DNA of 33,639 bases from positions 1-33,639 of the forward strand of contig JANYDL010000037.1 of NCBI GenBank assembly GCA_025363635.1. Reading direction: 5' to 3'. The position numbers and the translations under genes were made by a program. This document shows positions 8,025-15,848 of this stretch, one piece after another; position 1 is the first letter of the stretch; every line of letters starts with the position of its first letter. The notes under the pieces were generated by a model. It searched no databases. It worked only from the letters and a program-made list of their open reading frames with translations, and was not told the origin of the DNA. The DNA is from Actinomycetes bacterium. Its GTDB lineage: Bacteria > Actinomycetota > Actinomycetes > Nanopelagicales > Nanopelagicaceae.

Positions 8025-9194
8025 GTGGATATCTCTCAATTCACCTCGCCCGAGATGGGTTCTTTGGTCCAGATATCGGGTCACAACGCTAGAAGGGATG
8101 AGTACTACAACCACTACGCATTCGTGCCCAAAGATCTACCGCACGCTATACAACTCAGCAATAAAACGCACGCCCTAGTTTCAACAGCGTCTGTAGCAGT
8201 CGGCCAATTGCAACAGTGTGTCAAGAGATTGCCGAAGCCAGAAATCCTTTTAAAACCATCCCTGGCACGGGAAGCTAAAAGCACTTCGGCTCTTGAAGGT
8301 ACGTACGCTCCGCTACAGGAAATTCTTGAGGGCGATTTCGTCGACGAAACAAATATCTCGGCTGCAGTAAAGGAAATTCGAAACTACATTCGTGCAGCAT
8401 ATCGCGGACTCGAGCTTATTAAAACGAAACCAATATGTATCAGCATTCTCTCAGAACTTCAGGGGATAACAGTAGAAGGAACCACTGGCGGGAAAATTAA
8501 CCAAGGAGTAACCCGAACTGGCCAAGTAATTATCGGTGACGATTCAAAACCGGTGGAGATGGCGCGTTTCATCCCGCCGCCAGTAACACAGATGTTATGT
8601 GGATATAACGAATGGGAAAAATGGATCAATGAAACTGATGATCTCTCACCGATAATCATAATGGCCTTAGGACATTACCAGTTCGAAACTTTGCATCCTT
8701 ACGCTGATGGAAATGGGAGAATTGGAAGATTAGTTATATCTCTCCAATTTGTTGAAATGGGTTTGGTAAATCCCCCACTTCTAAATTTGTCTGAATGGTT
8801 CAATAACGACAAAGAGAAATACAAAAACGAACTATTGCTACTGTCACAAAAGGGGGATTTCGATCGATGGGTTTCATTCTTTGCCGAAGCCATAATCGGC
8901 CAAGTAGCGCACGAAATGCAAAGAATCGATGAATTGATGACATTCCAAAAGGAACTACTCCAAAAACTTAAAAATGCGAAAGAACGCGGCGTGGTGGTTC
9001 AACTCGCTGAAGAACTCATTGCCGTCCCGGTATTCACCGCCAAGACGGTATCCAATATGTACGGCGTCACGCCTCCTCCTGCAATTTCAGCAATTCAAAA
9101 ACTTATTGATCTTGGTGTCTTAAGAGAAGTGACAGGCGGTCGCTATAACCGCTTGTACGCATGCTTAGACGTAATCAATATCTTGGATAGGTAG
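8025..9194 (+). CDS. Fic family protein (probable AMPylase) with N-terminal inhibitory motif
   Basis: A 389-residue Fic protein. The core motif HPYADGNGRIGR at about residues 224-235 carries the catalytic His and the nucleotide-binding residues, so transfer of AMP (or a related group) to hydroxyl side chains is expected. An intact inhibitory helix motif, T87-S-A-L-E91-G92, precedes the core; this makes it a class II Fic protein whose Glu blocks ATP binding until relieved. The last 80 or so residues look like a winged-helix domain (VSNMYGVTPPPAISAIQKLIDLGVLRE, read in two parts), as in many chromosomal Fic proteins. The GTG start is preferred over the upstream TTG because AGGAGG lies ten bases before it. 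It is monocistronic, with no separate antitoxin beside it. Confidence 0.92.
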   Translation: MDISQFTSPEMGSLVQISGHNARRDEYYNHYAFVPKDLPHAIQLSNKTHALVSTASVAVGQLQQCVKRLPKPEILLKPSLAREAKSTSALEGTYAPLQEILEGDFVDETNISAAVKEIRNYIRAAYRGLELIKTKPICISILSELQGITVEGTTGGKINQGVTRTGQVIIGDDSKPVEMARFIPPPVTQMLCGYNEWEKWINETDDLSPIIIMALGHYQFETLHPYADGNGRIGRLVISLQFVEMGLVNPPLLNLSEWFNNDKEKYKNELLLLSQKGDFDRWVSFFAEAIIGQVAHEMQRIDELMTFQKELLQKLKNAKERGVVVQLAEELIAVPVFTAKTVSNMYGVTPPPAISAIQKLIDLGVLREVTGGRYNRLYACLDVINILDR

Positions 9195-9273
9195 TTATGC
9201 ACATTCACGCCGTATTCTCAAAGAGATCTTTCAATTCCTGAAATGAGTTCATCCGAACACGCCAATGAAAAAG

Positions 9274-9346
9274 TGCGCCCGGAGGGACTCGAACCCCCAA
9301 CCTTCTGATCCGAAGTCAGAAGCTCTATCCGTTGAGCTACGGACGC
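9274..9346 (-). tRNA. tRNA-Arg (anticodon UCG)
   Basis: The minus strand folds into a standard 73-base cloverleaf. The acceptor stem is GCGTCCG with CGGGCGC (one G-U pair), the D arm is GCTC/GAGC, and the anticodon stem is TCTGA/TCAGA around the loop CTTCGGA. That gives anticodon TCG, reading CGA. The T loop TTCGAGT is present, the discriminator is A, and no CCA is encoded. A short T run follows the 3' end. Confidence 0.95.
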
Positions 9347-9413
9347 ATGAAGCCCAACAATACTGTTAATCAACCTGGCAAATTCACGTACGAAAAACCA
9401 TTTATCACGCGAC

Positions 9414-9446
9414 TTGACAATGACATCATAGTGATGTCATTATGAT
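9414..9446 (+). promoter_or_regulatory. promoter with overlapping palindromic operator, RHH-DUF4097 operon
   Basis: TTGACA (9414-9419) is followed by a perfect inverted repeat, TGACATCA-tag-TGATGTCA (9421-9439), which fills the spacer. The -10 is either CATTAT (9438-9443, spacer 18) or TATGAT (9441-9446, spacer 21). A further half-site-like TGATGCCA occurs at 9443-9450. No Shine-Dalgarno precedes the first ATG, so the message is probably leaderless. Binding of the ribbon-helix-helix product here would block transcription; that autoregulation is an inference. Confidence 0.6.
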
Positions 9447-9449
9447 GCC

Positions 9450-9890
9450 ATGAAGATGTCGAAGTTTGTAGATCTACTTTCCAAGGATCTGGAGGCGCTC
9501 GGAAAGCTTGGTGGGTCGGAGTTGGAAACCGCTGTTTCACGCTTGATTCCCGCACTTTCGCCAGTTCTACGTGCCCGCCTAATGGAAGCGTTGACAGAAA
9601 TTGCTGGGGAATTGAAAGACCAAATTCCCGGCACCCATGTGGAAGCGCGCTTCACCGGAGATGATGTTGAGTTCGTTTATAGTCACGACGACTTCGCGGG
9701 CAAGGAAACATTCTCGGACTTGAATGCGCGAATCACCTTGAGACTCCCAGAGGATTTGAAATCACGAATTGAAAAGGCGGCGAGCAAAGAAGGTGTTTCT
9801 TTAAATTCTTGGCTTTTAAAAGCCAGTGAACGCGGAAGCGTGACCATAGCACTGGGTGGTCGCCAACTTAAAGGAAAGGGGAGAAGTTAA
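9450..9890 (+). CDS. ribbon-helix-helix (HicB C-terminal/Arc-like) DNA-binding protein
   Basis: A 146-residue protein. Residues about 1-57 are predicted helical and hydrophilic. Residues 93-128 form a clear ribbon-helix-helix domain: beta strand ARITLRLP, helix EDLKSRIEKAASKEG, then VSLNSWLLKASE. This matches the C-terminal domain of HicB-type antitoxins, but no HicA toxin lies next to it. A DUF4097 gene follows two bases after the stop region and is coupled to it. A palindrome in the promoter is the natural operator for such a dimeric protein. A second in-frame ATG at 9456 could also be the start. RHH proteins next to DUF4097 genes recur in actinobacteria as I recall, without a known function. 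Confidence 0.75.
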   Translation: MKMSKFVDLLSKDLEALGKLGGSELETAVSRLIPALSPVLRARLMEALTEIAGELKDQIPGTHVEARFTGDDVEFVYSHDDFAGKETFSDLNARITLRLPEDLKSRIEKAASKEGVSLNSWLLKASERGSVTIALGGRQLKGKGRS

Positions 9891-9892
9891 AG

Positions 9893-10573
9893 ATGAAAAC
9901 CACATATGCGAATGTCTTGCGAAGCGAAATTTTTCAGATAGAAAACCCAGAGGTCTCGGTGCAGACCACTTCTGACGATGTGAGAGTTTTAGAGTCTCCC
10001 GATAGCAGGTGCCACATAGAAGTTTCCGGAAACTCAGAGAAGGCTCAAGAATTCGCCGATCTGATAGAGATAACTGCTAATGGCAGAGGCATCGATATCA
10101 AGGTCGGATATGAGAACAAAAGGTTTTGGCGTAATTTCGCCGGACGCTCACACGATCTTAACATTTTAATTAAATTACCTAAAGCAAGCTCGCTCAAAGC
10201 TAGGCTTGTTTCGGCTAATATTGAAATTGCACAGCGCTTGGAGAATTTAAGGATTGAGTCAGTTTCTGGTGATATCTCAGTAATTCAAAATCCAACGAGT
10301 CATTGTGAAATAAAATCTATCTCTGGAGATATCACGACACGAACTTTTTCTAGTTGTCATTACTCGCTAAAGACCGTAAGTGGAGATATCACTGTACATG
10401 TTGCTCCGGGTTTGGAGATTGATATGGACGGAAAGAGCGTCAGTGGTGATATGGAATCTGAAATCGCCTTAGATTCACATGCATCACTTAGTGCAAGCGA
10501 TTCAGATGTTGTGGTCATCACCGCCACAACTATCAGTGGTGATTTCGTGTTGGCACGGAATTTGCAAGCATAA
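9893..10573 (+). CDS. DUF4097-family beta-repeat protein
   Basis: A 226-residue protein of the DUF4097 (putative adhesin-like) family. From about residue 115 it carries a regular repeat centred on S-G-D-[IMF]: VSGDIS, ISGDIT, VSGDIT, VSGDME and ISGDFV, spaced roughly 20-25 residues apart, as in a right-handed beta-solenoid. There is no signal peptide or membrane segment, so it is probably cytoplasmic despite the 'adhesin' label. Its ATG follows the RHH gene by two bases, with GGGGAG nine bases upstream, so both come from one transcript. Function is unknown; it may be the partner or effector of the RHH protein. Confidence 0.8.
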   Translation: MKTTYANVLRSEIFQIENPEVSVQTTSDDVRVLESPDSRCHIEVSGNSEKAQEFADLIEITANGRGIDIKVGYENKRFWRNFAGRSHDLNILIKLPKASSLKARLVSANIEIAQRLENLRIESVSGDISVIQNPTSHCEIKSISGDITTRTFSSCHYSLKTVSGDITVHVAPGLEIDMDGKSVSGDMESEIALDSHASLSASDSDVVVITATTISGDFVLARNLQA

Positions 10574-10661
10574 ATGAACTATGCCTCCCAAAGTGTACGG
10601 GCTTCAACCCTTTGGAAATCAGTGTTGGTTTGGTCACTGCCTGTAGACACATACCGAACAC

Positions 10662-10720
10662 ACGCCTAGCATTCAGGCGTAACTCCTAGCCATACAGTGG
10701 CTGGATTCTCTTGGTAGGAG
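10662..10720 (+). promoter_or_regulatory. structured leader of the CoA-transferase genes, Shine-Dalgarno in a stem
   Basis: Two hairpins lie just before the start. The first is ACGCCT (10662-10667) with AGGCGT (10675-10680). In the second, CTCCTA (10683-10688) is fully complementary to TAGGAG (10715-10720), which contains the AGGAG ribosome-binding site seven bases before the ATG. A competing stem, CTAGCCA with TGGCTGG around a five-base loop, would free the ribosome-binding site. The arrangement could allow switching of translation, but no known riboswitch class is recognised. Confidence 0.35.
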
Positions 10721-10727
10721 CGTATCC

Positions 10728-11444
10728 ATGGCTAAGGTGTATGAAGATATTTCGCATTCACTCGACGGTGTCCTAAGGAACGGCATGATTCTTGCAGTCG
10801 GAGGATTCGGTTTGTCAGGAATTCCATCGGATCTCATCGATATCGTGAAGGATTCAGGCGTAAAGGATCTCACAGTTGTATCAAATAACATGGGAGTTGA
10901 TGGAAAGGGCTTGGGCCTTCTTCTAGAAAATGGTCAAGTCAAGAAGGTCATTGCATCGTATGTTGGAGAGAACAAACTTTTTGCTGAGCAATTTTTAGCT
11001 GGCAAACTTGAAGTTGAATTCAGCCCACAAGGCACCTTGGCAGAACGACTTCGATGTGGTGGTTCGGGGATCCCCGCCTTTTATACCAAGACTGGCGTCG
11101 GCACACTCGTGGCAGAAGGCAAGCCTCACGAAGAGTTCGACGGCGAGCTCTATGTTCAAGAACGAGCAATAGTTGCAGATGTTGCGCTTGTTCATGCATA
11201 CAAAGCAGACTCTGAGGGAAATTTGGTTTATCGCTATACAGCTAGAAATTTCAATCCGCTTGTAGCAGCAGCGGGAATCATGACGGTTGCTGAGGCAGAA
11301 ATTATTGTTCAACCAGGCGAGATCGACCCTAATCATGTGATTACGCCAGGAGTATTCGTACAGCGCCTGATTCGAACAACTGATCGCGAGAAATACATTG
11401 AACAGCGCACCGTGCGCCCACGCCCCGTCGTCGTGACGTCGTAG
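10728..11444 (+). CDS. scoA: 3-oxoacid CoA-transferase subunit A
   Basis: A 238-residue alpha subunit of a class I CoA-transferase (succinyl-CoA:3-oxoacid or acetate:acetoacetyl-CoA type). The N-terminal [14 protein letters not shown] is the family glycine loop, and the [18 protein letters not shown] region is typical of subunit A. The enzyme activates acetoacetate to acetoacetyl-CoA. Subunit B follows 34 bases downstream, and a thiolase is encoded convergently just beyond it, so the three would convert acetoacetate from HMG-CoA lyase to acetyl-CoA. The start has AGGAG seven bases upstream, embedded in a possible stem. The CoA donor is not determined by the sequence. Confidence 0.92.
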   Translation: MAKVYEDISHSLDGVLRNGMILAVGGFGLSGIPSDLIDIVKDSGVKDLTVVSNNMGVDGKGLGLLLENGQVKKVIASYVGENKLFAEQFLAGKLEVEFSPQGTLAERLRCGGSGIPAFYTKTGVGTLVAEGKPHEEFDGELYVQERAIVADVALVHAYKADSEGNLVYRYTARNFNPLVAAAGIMTVAEAEIIVQPGEIDPNHVITPGVFVQRLIRTTDREKYIEQRTVRPRPVVVTS

Positions 11445-11478
11445 TGTTCCCACTTTTACAAGTAAAAGGATAGAGACC

Positions 11479-12117
11479 ATGGCCTGGACAAGAGATGAGA
11501 TGGCAGCTCTCGCCGCAACTGAGCTAAAAGATGGCGATTATGTAAATCTCGGTATCGGCATCCCCACATTAGTTGCGAACAATTTGCCCGCCGGGGTCTC
11601 AGTCACTCTTCAAAGCGAAAATGGAATTCTAGGCATGGGCCCATTTCCCTTTGAAGGCGAAGAGGACCCAGATCTTATTAATGCTGGCAAGCAAACCGTT
11701 ACGCTCCTTAAAGGCGCTGCGATCTTCGATTCCTCGATTTCGTTTGCAATGATTCGCGGTGGACACGTTAAAGTTGCAATTCTCGGGGCCATGGAAGTAT
11801 CGGGCGAGGGTGACCTCGCAAACTGGACCATCCCGGGAAAGATGGTCAAAGGCATGGGTGGAGCGATGGATCTCGTTGCCGGAACACCACGAGTAATCGT
11901 CTTGACCGAGCACGTTGCAAAGGACGGCTCACCCAAGATCGTTAACAAGTGTTCGCTGCCACTGACTGGAGTAAAGGTGGTTGATCGAATTATCTCCGAT
12001 CTTGCAATGTTTGATATTACCGAGAACGGATTAGTTCTTCGGAAGCGAGCGCCCGGTGTGACTATCGAAGAACTTCGCGAGAAAACTCAACCAGAATTCG
12101 CGGTGGACGAAACCTGA
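11479..12117 (+). CDS. scoB: 3-oxoacid CoA-transferase subunit B
   Basis: A 212-residue beta subunit of the class I CoA-transferase. The catalytic Glu47 lies in [11 protein letters not shown]; it forms the glutamyl-CoA thioester intermediate. The motif [11 protein letters not shown] near the N-terminus and [10 protein letters not shown] towards the C-terminus are typical. AAAGGA lies nine bases before the ATG. The gene follows subunit A in the same direction and ends 11 bases from the end of the convergent thiolase gene, with no obvious terminator between them. Confidence 0.93.
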   Translation: MAWTRDEMAALAATELKDGDYVNLGIGIPTLVANNLPAGVSVTLQSENGILGMGPFPFEGEEDPDLINAGKQTVTLLKGAAIFDSSISFAMIRGGHVKVAILGAMEVSGEGDLANWTIPGKMVKGMGGAMDLVAGTPRVIVLTEHVAKDGSPKIVNKCSLPLTGVKVVDRIISDLAMFDITENGLVLRKRAPGVTIEELREKTQPEFAVDET

Positions 12118-12128
12118 AATTTGAATAC

Positions 12129-13307
12129 TTAGCGCTTGAAAATAAGCGCATCGCCTTGCCCGCCACCACCACACAAAGCGGCAACTCCATAACCACTACC
12201 TTTATTTTTGAGCTTATAAGCAATGTGCAATGCGAGACGTGCCCCTGACATTCCAAGCGGATGCCCGATCGCTATCGCACCACCATCAATGTTCACTACC
12301 TCTGGACGAACCCCAAGGGCCTGAGTAGACGCGATTCCAATCGCGGCAAAGGCTTCATTGATCTCAACAAAATCAAATTTGTCGAGTCCAATACCTTCCT
12401 TCTGTGCTGCTAATTTAATTGCATTAGCAGGTTGCTCATGAAGAGAGGCATCCGGACCAGCGACCATCCCCTGAGCGCCAATTTCGCATAGCCAATCAAT
12501 CCCCAATTCGATGGCATTTTCCTTTAACATAACTACGACTGCCGCGCCTCCATCTGAAATCTGTGAAGAAGATCCGGCGGTTATAGTTCCGCTAGATGCA
12601 AAAGCCGGCTTAAGTTTTGTGAGAGTCTCTATGGATGTGTCTCCTCGAACACCCTCGTCTTGTGCAAAGAGCGTGATATTTCCTTTTCTATCTTTGAGTT
12701 CAACTGGGACAATTTCTTCAGCGATGACGCCATTGATTTGCGCTGCGACGGCTCGTTGGTGAGATTGATAAGCAAATTGATCTTGATCTTCGCGCGAAAT
12801 TGAATAGCGAGAGTTGTATCCCTCGGTGGCATCCCCCATACCTATTTGGTCGATACTGCAGAAAAGTCCATCAAAGGTCATCGAATCTTTCATAGTTACG
12901 TCGCCTAATTTGAATCCGGATCTCGAATTTAGTAGAAGATGTGGTGCACGCGTCATTGATTCCATTCCACCCGCAACAATCACATCAAATTCACCAAGGC
13001 GTATTAACTGATCTGCCAAGGCAATCGCGTTCAGTCCGGAGAGGCAGACTTTGTTAACAAGAATAGAAGGAATATCCATCGCTATGCCACCGTGGAGTGC
13101 GGCCTGACGTGCCGGACCTTGACCAGCCCCAGCTTGTAATACCTGTCCCATAATCACATATTGCACTTTGCTGGCACTTATTCCTGCGCGTTCTATGGCG
13201 GCTTTAATCGCAATGCCACCTAGTGCAGGAGCGCTAAATTCACTTAAAGCGCCGTTAAATTTCCCGATCGGAGTTCGGGCGCCCGCAACAATCACTGAAG
13301 TTCTCAT
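12129..13307 (-). CDS. acetyl-CoA C-acetyltransferase (thiolase)
   Basis: A 392-residue thiolase with all catalytic residues: nucleophile Cys88 in NKVCLSG, His349 in GHPLGMSG and Cys379 in ALCGGGGQG. Length and motifs fit biosynthetic-type or acetoacetyl-CoA thiolases. It probably splits acetoacetyl-CoA into two acetyl-CoA, the last step after the CoA-transferase encoded convergently. The ATG at 13307 is chosen over an upstream start because the protein then begins at [13 protein letters not shown], the normal family N-terminus, and because a promoter ends seven bases before it. Confidence 0.93.
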   Translation of the reverse strand: MRTSVIVAGARTPIGKFNGALSEFSAPALGGIAIKAAIERAGISASKVQYVIMGQVLQAGAGQGPARQAALHGGIAMDIPSILVNKVCLSGLNAIALADQLIRLGEFDVIVAGGMESMTRAPHLLLNSRSGFKLGDVTMKDSMTFDGLFCSIDQIGMGDATEGYNSRYSISREDQDQFAYQSHQRAVAAQINGVIAEEIVPVELKDRKGNITLFAQDEGVRGDTSIETLTKLKPAFASSGTITAGSSSQISDGGAAVVVMLKENAIELGIDWLCEIGAQGMVAGPDASLHEQPANAIKLAAQKEGIGLDKFDFVEINEAFAAIGIASTQALGVRPEVVNIDGGAIAIGHPLGMSGARLALHIAYKLKNKGSGYGVAALCGGGGQGDALIFKR

Positions 13308-13314
13308 ATATGAA

Positions 13315-13343
13315 AGGTTAGCCACATTTCGATTGCAACCCAA
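13315..13343 (-). promoter_or_regulatory. promoter of the thiolase gene, probably leaderless
   Basis: On the minus strand, TTGGGT (13338-13343), a 17-bp spacer and TAACCT (13315-13320) are followed by seven bases and the ATG. No Shine-Dalgarno is present, which fits a leaderless message. Confidence 0.45.
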
Positions 13344-13465
13344 TAGATTTTCTCCTCACTTCTCTTTGGTGCTTTTTCGGCTATCTCAATGACTCGCGTC
13401 ACATTCGGCGTGTAAGTGTGATGGGATAGAAACCCCTGCGGCCTAGCCCTTCTTACTATGGCGAC

Positions 13466-13471
13466 TATTCT
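13466..13471 (+). promoter_or_regulatory. -10 element of the first Rieske gene, probably leaderless
   Basis: TATTCT (TANNNT type) lies six bases before the GTG start, and no ribosome-binding site is seen. The -35 is unclear. Confidence 0.35.
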
Positions 13472-13477
13472 TGGATC

Positions 13478-14032
13478 GTGCTCTTTATGAACAGGAAAAG
13501 TTTTCTCGCCCTATCAGGCGCTGCGCTCCTCCAGTTGGTTTCCCCATTCGCAAATGCCGCAACTGGCCCGACCCTGAAGCCGACCAAACTTGGGCAAATA
13601 ATCATTTGGCGAAAGAAAAAGTACACAGCAATTAAATCCGGCAAGAAACTCGTGTGGAACAAGGGTGTTGCGATTGCTAAGCCAAAACCAATTCCACCGC
13701 CAGAGGTGCACGGAACCTTCGACATAGATCTTGCCGCTTCGGAAGAAGTGCCTGAAGGGATGACGCAGGTCTTCTTTCCAAAAGATCCTCACGCCCAAAA
13801 TAAATCATTCTTTGTAACACGTAATGATTCGGTTCTGATTTCATTTGATTCAATCTGTACTCACGAAGGCTGCCAGGTGTGGATTGGCATGCCATTGCTC
13901 TTATGTGCTTGCCATTTGTCTGCTTATGACCCTAAGACTGGTATCCCCGTGAGTGGGCCTTCAGTTCGCCCTCTGAAAACTTACCCAGTACGAGAAGAGT
14001 TGGGTCGCATAATTCTTACAAATACTTTTTAG
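13478..14032 (+). CDS. exported Rieske [2Fe-2S] protein, paralogue 1
   Basis: A 184-residue exported protein. RKSFLALSG followed by a hydrophobic stretch and ANAA looks like a Tat-like signal with Arg-Lys in place of Arg-Arg. Residues about 29-65 form a small lysine-rich module (LKPTKLGQ, IIWRKKKYTAIKSGKK). A short proline-rich linker leads to a Rieske domain with C127-T-H129 and C143-x-x-H146 as cluster ligands, plus C132 and C145 for the disulfide, as in high-potential Rieske proteins. It probably carries electrons outside the membrane; the partner is unknown. It is not next to cytochrome b or c1 genes, so it is unlikely to be the main respiratory Rieske. GTG (13478) or ATG (13487) could be the start. 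Confidence 0.85.
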   Translation: MLFMNRKSFLALSGAALLQLVSPFANAATGPTLKPTKLGQIIIWRKKKYTAIKSGKKLVWNKGVAIAKPKPIPPPEVHGTFDIDLAASEEVPEGMTQVFFPKDPHAQNKSFFVTRNDSVLISFDSICTHEGCQVWIGMPLLLCACHLSAYDPKTGIPVSGPSVRPLKTYPVREELGRIILTNTF

Positions 14033-14080
14033 CAGACTCACATTTATTGATATGAATTGCTTGGAATAGGGGAACTCCAG

Positions 14081-14713
14081 ATGGCTGAGTTAAGCAGAAA
14101 GAGTTTCCTTTCAATTGCAGGGCTTCTTTTGCTTCAAGTGGGAATCTCCGGGGCATCTGCAGCCGTTGGTCCTTCACTCAAGCCAACCAAAGTGGGTCAG
14201 ACAATTATCTGGCGCGGAAAGAAGTACACCGCTTTAAAATCTGGTAAAAAGATAATTTGGAACAAGGGAGTTGCCTTGCCAACTCCTAAGGCGACGTCAT
14301 CTCCAAGCCCAAGTGCCACACCGCCACCATCTGCTTCGCCAACACCAACTCCCACCCCAACACAAACGGCTGTAGCGGTTAATTCTTTTGAAATTGATTT
14401 AGCAGCATCGAGTGATGTTCCTAATGGAGAGACACGTATTTTTTACCCGAGCGACTCACGGGCTAAGGGAAAGGGCTTTATTATCACTCGCGATAAAGGC
14501 AGGCTCATAGCGTTCGATGTTAACTGCACTCATGAAACCTGTCCCGTAGAACTCGAAGGTCCTAAGTTAATTTGCAATTGTCATAATTCAATTTTCAACA
14601 AAATTACTGGCGCTCCCGAAACTGGACCCGCTAGCGAACCTCTTCGCAATTACCCAGTGAGAGAGGCTTTAGGGCGCATAATTCTTACCGATTCGAATTC
14701 TTCCACGGCATAA
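14081..14713 (+). CDS. exported Rieske [2Fe-2S] protein, paralogue 2
   Basis: A 210-residue paralogue of the preceding gene. The signal region is SRKSFLSIAG, again Arg-Lys instead of a twin Arg. The lysine-rich module at residues 30-65 aligns with the first copy without gaps. A longer low-complexity linker of Pro, Ser and Thr (about 68-97) follows, then the Rieske domain with C149, H151, C165 and H168 as ligands and C154/C167 as the likely disulfide. The ATG at 14081 is chosen because AGGGGA lies seven bases upstream. The two genes are 48 bp apart and probably arose by tandem duplication. The 3' end overlaps the convergent PaiB-like gene by 29 bp. Confidence 0.85.
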   Translation: MAELSRKSFLSIAGLLLLQVGISGASAAVGPSLKPTKVGQTIIWRGKKYTALKSGKKIIWNKGVALPTPKATSSPSPSATPPPSASPTPTPTPTQTAVAVNSFEIDLAASSDVPNGETRIFYPSDSRAKGKGFIITRDKGRLIAFDVNCTHETCPVELEGPKLICNCHNSIFNKITGAPETGPASEPLRNYPVREALGRIILTDSNSSTA

Positions 14714-15338
14714 GTTTTGCAATTTCGCGTTCTTCCTGGTCATCTGAATTCAGCAAATCTGACCTCACCATTTCTTGATCGGCAAGGCTCCTGTTCTGGC
14801 TCAACTTGTACTTTGCCTCAACTGATGAGATGTGAAGTGTGACTGCGACAATTGCGCGCAATTGCGCTTGAAGATACTCGGGCTCTGCCATATCGATATC
14901 CCATGGCACATCCCTGTCATCTTCGTGGAAATGAGTTAGGTCAGCCACGATTTCTCGGAGCAAACTCACATCATCACTTATTTCAACAGTTCCGGATAAA
15001 TGCACGCTCTGATAATTCCACGTGGGAACCACTTTATGATCCGTATCTTTTCCTTCGTAATTTGAGGGTGAAATATAGGCTTGCGGTCCATGCACTATCG
15101 CTAGCCCGAGAGTGCCGAATTTGATCGATTTCCACTGCTCATTGCCTTTTGACATATGCATAACGAGCTTTCCCAACGAATGGTTCTCGATATCAAGACC
15201 CTTCCAAATGCAAGGTAAAAGAGTTGCTACCGGAAAGCCATCTGATCGCATAGTCACCAAATCCGCAGCTCGCACAGAACTGACGAATCGCGAAATCTCT
15301 GCAAGGTCAGTAACTTCAAAGGACTTCGGAACATACAT
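14685..15338 (-). CDS. PaiB-like FMN-binding protein
   Basis: A 217-residue protein of the PaiB (FMN-binding negative transcriptional regulator) family with a split-barrel flavin-binding fold. Family markers are the start MYVPKSFEV, the HMSKGNEQW region, AYISPSNYEGK and VPTWNYQSVHLSG. In Bacillus, PaiB is linked to repression of sporulation and protease genes. Many homologues have no DNA-binding evidence and may be flavoenzymes or haem-related proteins. The start follows GATACT by six bases without a ribosome-binding site, suggesting leaderless translation. It overlaps the end of the second Rieske gene convergently. Confidence 0.88.
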   Translation of the reverse strand: MYVPKSFEVTDLAEISRFVSSVRAADLVTMRSDGFPVATLLPCIWKGLDIENHSLGKLVMHMSKGNEQWKSIKFGTLGLAIVHGPQAYISPSNYEGKDTDHKVVPTWNYQSVHLSGTVEISDDVSLLREIVADLTHFHEDDRDVPWDIDMAEPEYLQAQLRAIVAVTLHISSVEAKYKLSQNRSLADQEMVRSDLLNSDDQEEREIAKLMPWKNSNR

Positions 15339-15344
15339 CTCTTT

Positions 15345-15350
15345 AGTATC
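15345..15350 (-). promoter_or_regulatory. -10 element of the PaiB-like gene, probably leaderless
   Basis: GATACT on the minus strand, six bases before the ATG, with no ribosome-binding site. It shows the same geometry as other starts in this window. Confidence 0.35.
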
Positions 15351-15398
15351 GCATTACTAAACAAGACTTGGGAAGAAGAGAATTCTCTCTGAAGGCAA

Positions 15399-15827
15399 TC
15401 AGGCAGTAGTACTTTTGCGCGTCTTTCTAATCTGGAGAAGAAGCGATCCACCTACAAAGAGCGTGAGTCCAGCGATTACACAGAGCACAATGATGTACAC
15501 ACTTTTAGGCGCATGCCGAGCAGAAACAAGTATGTAAAGTTGAGGAAGAATAAAACTTAGTGCTGCTGCCCATGCCCACTTCCGACTGACTTTCCATTCC
15601 TTCTTTATTACCGCCAGCAATAGACGTGCGGTTGAAATCCCATAAGTCCACGAGGTAACCGCGTCAATGACAAAGAAAGCTATTGAATTTACTCCATACT
15701 TGCTGAGAGTTCGCCACACAATGAACGTTGCGGCAATCGTGTATAACAAAATCGAACTGGCCCAGATTCTTTCCCAAAATCGCTGGCGTTTTGAAGTGAC
15801 CACAAACTCAGCGTACTCCGGGGCCAA
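15399..15827 (-). CDS. small membrane protein of unknown function
   Basis: A 142-residue protein with about four transmembrane helices: near residues 22-38, 47-75, 85-102 and 108-130. The ends are basic (KKEWKVSRKW in the central loop, KTRKS at the C-terminus). I do not recognise the family. The start is uncertain: TTG at 15827 gives the full frame, and a GTG lies a few codons inside. It follows the mandelate racemase-like gene by 21 bases in the same direction and may be cotranscribed with it. Confidence 0.6.
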   Translation of the reverse strand: MAPEYAEFVVTSKRQRFWERIWASSILLYTIAATFIVWRTLSKYGVNSIAFFVIDAVTSWTYGISTARLLLAVIKKEWKVSRKWAWAAALSFILPQLYILVSARHAPKSVYIIVLCVIAGLTLFVGGSLLLQIRKTRKSTTA

Positions 15828-15848
15828 ATATCTCAGAGCGGGATGGCT

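Noticed and set aside
9450-10573. Calling the RHH-DUF4097 pair a HicAB toxin-antitoxin system
   Set aside because: No HicA-like small toxin is present; only the DNA-binding domain resembles HicB.
10595-10620. CCAAAG/CTTTGG hairpin as terminator of the DUF4097 gene
   Set aside because: The stem is six bases with a 16-base loop and no T run, so termination is not supported.
10995-11480. 161-codon minus-strand open frame
   Set aside because: It lies wholly over the CoA-transferase A gene in the opposite direction, is rich in Cys and unlike any family; a shadow frame.
13478-14713. Calling one Rieske gene the respiratory QcrA subunit
   Set aside because: No QcrB or QcrC neighbours and no multi-helix N-terminal region typical of actinobacterial QcrA.
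15377-15388. Palindrome AGAGAATTCTCT as an operator or terminator
   Set aside because: Short, no T run and no partner copies; likely chance between two genes.
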